DNA from: Candidatus Pacearchaeota archaeon
GTDB taxonomy: Archaea; Nanobdellota; Nanobdellia; Pacearchaeales; GW2011-AR1
NCBI GenBank assembly: GCA_023142835.1
Contig: JAGLIS010000025.1
Span: 1-7,658 of the forward strand
Length of the DNA: 7,658 nucleotides
Reading direction: 5' to 3'
In this document: positions 5,561 to 7,658 of the stretch, piece by piece
Layout of the letters: every line of letters begins with the position of its first letter
Position numbering within the stretch: the first letter of the stretch is position 1
Program-made: the position numbers and the translations under genes
Notes under the pieces: generated by a model
Seen by the model: only the letters and a program-made list of their open reading frames with translations
Database searches by the model: none
What the model was told of the DNA's origin: nothing

Positions 5561-6760
5561 CTACATTCTATTACTTTTCAACTTTTTTCTCAACAATAAA
5601 AACCATAATAAATTAATTAGAATTAAAACGACAATACCTACAATTAAAATAAAGACTAAATTATCATCTCCCTCCGAACCCTCCGACGAAACAACATATC
5701 CCAATCCAATAACCTCAATCTTATTTTCAGAAACCTTTAACTGAAGATTCTTTTGCGAAGAAATATCTGCATACTTCAAAAAAACCTTCGCCTCATAAGT
5801 TTCAGGTTTAACTCCTGCAGTATCCCAATATGAAACGATTAGTTTTTTCGACAACGCAGGAATATCATAATTCGCAGAACTAAAATCTGCAACCAATTCT
5901 TCCTCCTCATTATAAATTTGCATTTGAGAATACGCCCCGGAAATCTGCTCACTCCACTTATTCTCGACGAGCATTTCCATTTTAGCAATATCCCCTAAAC
6001 TAAAATCATTAACCTCAAGCTGCTGCAATTCCAATTCTTCCTTCCCAATATTAAACTGCTTCTCCAAATTTATAGTTTCCCCATCATAAGTAAGCGTAAC
6101 AACAGCACGATAAGTCCCAACAGGAGCATCTGCTTTCCACTTCGAGACAAGCTCTTTTCTCTCTTTACTACCTACAGATATCGTCGCTGTATTAAAACTT
6201 GTAACCTTTTCATTTAATTTATTATAAATATCTATATTTGCCTTAACAGAAACCAAATCAAACTCCCCCCTATTCGCAATAGGAATAATAAAAACAACAT
6301 CCTCGCCTTGTTCAGCATTAACAATATTCAAATCAGCCTCTGCATACTTTCCAGGATAAGGCACATGAACATACAACTGTGTAACAACCGCCAACGCAGC
6401 TCCAACATACGCCTCACTCGTCGCAGACTTTTCAGGAAGCTGTAAAATAACAACCTCTGCAATATGCAACCCTGGAGACAACTCATTAGGTAATGTAATA
6501 TCATAACTCAATTGTTTGGATTGCTCATCCGAAGACATCGTTACCGAGTTTTCCTTTAATGAAATACTTGAATTCAACTCTCCCTGAGGAGAAATAATAA
6601 GACTCATATCCTTACTCTCAGAATTTACAACAGAAAAACTAACCGTCCTCTTCAAACCAGGTTCAAAATCAATAGTCGTCCTCGCAGGTGTTACACCTAA
6701 AGCCGAAACACTTCCAATTAGAAAAACTAACAATGCAAAAATAATCAAACTCTTATTCAT
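5561..6760 (-). CDS. Secreted beta-sandwich protein with C-terminal anchor (GVTPA/PYPGKY family, paralogue 1)
   Basis: 399 residues from ATG at 6760. Residues 1-20 are a clear signal peptide ending SVSA. The mature N-terminus opens with GVTPA (22-26) and IDFEPGLKR. A first beta-sandwich runs to about 130, then VHVPYPGKY (PYPGKY 134-139) and a QGED turn lead into an Ig-like domain; about two more sandwich units follow, including SYWDTAGV and VFLKYA strands. A membrane helix (about 368-390) and basic tail RKKLKSNRM end the chain. I recognise the family as common in DPANN archaea but know no assigned function. The layout resembles the WxL-interacting DUF916/DUF3324 proteins of Gram-positive bacteria, so an envelope adaptor role is inferred. 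The frame is open 48 codons further upstream, but that part would precede the signal peptide and overlap the previous gene, so I reject it. No SD or TATA box stands at the usual distance; instead a structured leader precedes the ATG. Confidence 0.85.
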   Translation of the reverse strand: MNKSLIIFALLVFLIGSVSALGVTPARTTIDFEPGLKRTVSFSVVNSESKDMSLIISPQGELNSSISLKENSVTMSSDEQSKQLSYDITLPNELSPGLHIAEVVILQLPEKSATSEAYVGAALAVVTQLYVHVPYPGKYAEADLNIVNAEQGEDVVFIIPIANRGEFDLVSVKANIDIYNKLNEKVTSFNTATISVGSKERKELVSKWKADAPVGTYRAVVTLTYDGETINLEKQFNIGKEELELQQLEVNDFSLGDIAKMEMLVENKWSEQISGAYSQMQIYNEEEELVADFSSANYDIPALSKKLIVSYWDTAGVKPETYEAKVFLKYADISSQKNLQLKVSENKIEVIGLGYVVSSEGSEGDDNLVFILIVGIVVLILINLLWFLLLRKKLKSNRM

Positions 6761-6812
6761 GGGGAAAAGTTCGCAGAATCTTTTGACCCGCAAGGACTTG
6801 TCATTGCATAAT
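6761..6812 (-). promoter_or_regulatory. GC-richer structured 5' leader with two abutting hairpins
   Basis: Positions 6761-6807 are about 49% G+C, clearly richer than the surroundings. Hairpin A pairs 6762-6769 with 6780-6789 (GGG, 2-base bulge, AAAAG against CTTTTCCC) around a 10-base loop and ends one base before the ATG. Hairpin B (6790-6807) pairs GCAA with TTGC around an inner GAC/GTC. It could be a regulatory RNA leader or a short inserted repeat. I match no known riboswitch family. Confidence 0.4.
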
Positions 6813-6814
6813 CT

Positions 6815-6821
6815 AAAAAAA
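6815..6821 (-). terminator. Oligo-T (T7) archaeal-type terminator after the 164-aa gene
   Basis: Seven consecutive T residues on the minus strand begin 15 bases after the TAA stop at 6837-6839. This probably ends the DinD/164-aa transcription unit and lies just before the structured leader of the next gene. Confidence 0.45.
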
Positions 6822-6828
6822 CTTGCTT

Positions 6829-6842
6829 CAAATAATTTATTT
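6829..6842 (-). promoter_or_regulatory. Possible TATA element for the 399-aa gene
   Basis: An AT-only run reading ATAAATAAATTATT overlaps the stop of the 164-aa gene. If it serves as a TATA box, transcription would start near 6810 and the mRNA would carry the whole hairpin leader. The match is loose, and no alternative box lies at the leaderless distance from ATG at 6760. Confidence 0.25.
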
Positions 6843-7331
6843 ATCATTACCCCAACCCCCAACAAATTTTGTTCCAAAAACATTCTTTTCCTCGTCAGTA
6901 TCAAGTTTTATTTTGCTAATTAAAGAAGTTCCATTATAAACCTCGACGTCCAATCGAGTATTCCCTGCATTTGTAATCTCATAACCTTCCCCCAATTCTT
7001 TCAACTTCAAATCAACCTCAGAGTTTATTGTCAATTTTCTTACCTCACTTTTCAAAACACTTTCAACTTTCCAATAATAAACTCCTGGCTTCAAATTAAT
7101 CATTAACCCATCTTCAACAATAAATTTCTCAGGACTTGTAAACTCATTGTTATCATCAATCAAAATAAACTCTGCTCCCTCAATAGAAAATAATACTGAA
7201 CTATTTGTTGTTTCAAACTCATTAAGAGGGGAAATCACTAACGGCTGAGAATATCCAACTAAAAAAATCAAACCCATAAAAGTTCCAACTATCAAAACCA
7301 AATCTATTGCGTATATATGTTTAGTTTTCAT
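6837..7331 (-). CDS. Single-pass membrane protein with Ig-like ectodomain, coupled to DinD-like gene
   Basis: 164 residues. A membrane helix (about 8-26) is followed by SPLNEFETTNSSVLFSIEGA, then IDDNNEFTSPE (58-68), INLKPGVYYWKVE (78-90) and KSEVRKLTINSEVDLKL strands. A last strand-rich part has NAGNTRLDVEVYNGT and ends GTKFVGGWGND. GVYYWKV is typical of Ig/fibronectin-like strands (x-Y-Y-W-x-V). There are no cysteines and no catalytic motif. I recognise the sequence style as a family of unknown function that recurs in DPANN archaea. The start ATG at 7331 overlaps the stop of the DinD-like gene (ATGA), and a purine-rich SD (GAGGTGGAG at 7337-7345) lies just upstream, so translation is coupled. 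It probably acts on the outer face of the membrane. Pairing with a DNA-damage type gene may only reflect shared promoter use. Confidence 0.8.
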   Translation of the reverse strand: MKTKHIYAIDLVLIVGTFMGLIFLVGYSQPLVISPLNEFETTNSSVLFSIEGAEFILIDDNNEFTSPEKFIVEDGLMINLKPGVYYWKVESVLKSEVRKLTINSEVDLKLKELGEGYEITNAGNTRLDVEVYNGTSLISKIKLDTDEEKNVFGTKFVGGWGNDK

Positions 7332-7658
7332 TCTCTCTCCACCTCTAATAATTTTTTCTTATATTTTTCTTCCACATCTAAATAATTCTCATCACTAATA
7401 ACATTCTTCCCAATCTTTACTTCTAATTCTTTTCTAGCATTTCCAGCAACCTTTCCACCTTCTTTCGCAACAATCTTATGCTCATCAAAATTTTCAGGAT
7501 TCTGAACTCTCTCAATCTCACTAATCGACGCTTCTCCAAGCATATTAAAAATCAACTCTAAATCTGTCATAGGATCACGTAAGTTTTGATTTTTTAAAAC
7601 AGGACTCAAATCTTTTATTATCTTATGTTCCCGAATCGAAACCCCAAACGTCGCCTTC
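7328..7658 (-). CDS. dinD: DinD/BRO-family protein, C-terminal part (runs off right edge)
   Basis: The frame is open from the window edge to TGA at 7328, giving 109 codons before the stop; the N-terminus lies outside. Residues about 1-16 (KATFGVSIREHKIIKD) and then NLRDPMTDLELIFNMLGEAS, GGKVAGNARKELE and NVISDENYL match the conserved C-terminal region of DNA-damage-inducible protein D, which in full-length members (about 280-300 aa) follows a BRO-type DNA-binding domain. E. coli DinD is SOS-induced and acts on RecA filaments; whether the archaeal protein does this with RadA is unknown. Internal TTG at 7609 and ATG at 7568-7570 fall inside the conserved motif, so they are not starts. The gene ends with an ATGA overlap into the 164-aa membrane protein gene. 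Family recognition is from memory of the motif, not from a search. Confidence 0.82.
   Translation of the reverse strand, partial: KATFGVSIREHKIIKDLSPVLKNQNLRDPMTDLELIFNMLGEASISEIERVQNPENFDEHKIVAKEGGKVAGNARKELEVKIGKNVISDENYLDVEEKYKKKLLEVERE

Noticed and set aside
6761..6904. 48-codon N-terminal extension of the 399-aa protein
   Set aside because: It would put a charged, Cys-containing segment before a perfect signal peptide and overlap the coding end of the 164-aa gene. The stretch is better read as an untranslated structured leader.
7328..7609. A complete 93-aa protein starting at TTG 7609
   Set aside because: The same frame continues open to the window edge, and the extra residues belong to the conserved DinD C-terminal motif, so this is a fragment of a longer gene.

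Overview
This is an AT-rich window in which every supported gene lies on the minus strand, so transcription runs from high to low coordinates. It looks archaeal and most like a DPANN-type lineage such as Pacearchaeota or Woesearchaeota. The reasons are TATA-box promoters 26-28 bp upstream of start codons, Shine-Dalgarno (SD) motifs only at internal operon genes, oligo-T terminators, and envelope proteins rich in N-glycosylation sequons with Ig or cadherin-like folds that I associate with those groups. The lineage call is inference from gene style; no marker gene is present.

Layout in transcription order. At the right edge is the C-terminal part of a DinD/BRO-type protein (7328-7658), coupled by ATGA overlap to a single-pass membrane protein with an Ig-like ectodomain (6837-7331). 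A T7 tract and a GC-richer, hairpin-forming leader (6761-6812) follow. Next is the envelope cluster: a secreted beta-sandwich protein with a C-terminal anchor (5561-6760); a 72-aa membrane mini-protein (5307-5525) coupled by ATGA to an N-anchored surface protein (4681-5310); a diverged paralogue of the first protein (3540-4646) overlapping a small anchored Ig/ASH-like protein (3137-3559); and a 661-aa double-anchored protein with Ig-like repeats, a polyglycine hinge and an 18-cysteine stalk (1108-3093). After a T8 tract and a 20-bp perfect inverted repeat comes a small AbrB-like DNA-binding protein with no standard start codon (852-1013). It overlaps the start of a glycosylated cadherin-like surface protein that runs off the left edge (1-859).

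Read together, six neighbouring genes (1108-6760) encode a membrane-tethered envelope assembly. Two are GVxPA/PYPGKY paralogues with the overall plan of the Gram-positive WxL-interacting (DUF916/DUF3324) proteins. Three N-anchored proteins share a G-x-V-x-[LI]-x-[VI]-E strand after the membrane segment. I propose, as inference only, an archaeal surface complex analogous to the bacterial csc/WxL clusters. The AbrB-like protein probably regulates its own operon and the large surface protein downstream. No gene-free stretch exceeds about 95 bases. No RNA gene, insertion sequence or CRISPR array was seen.
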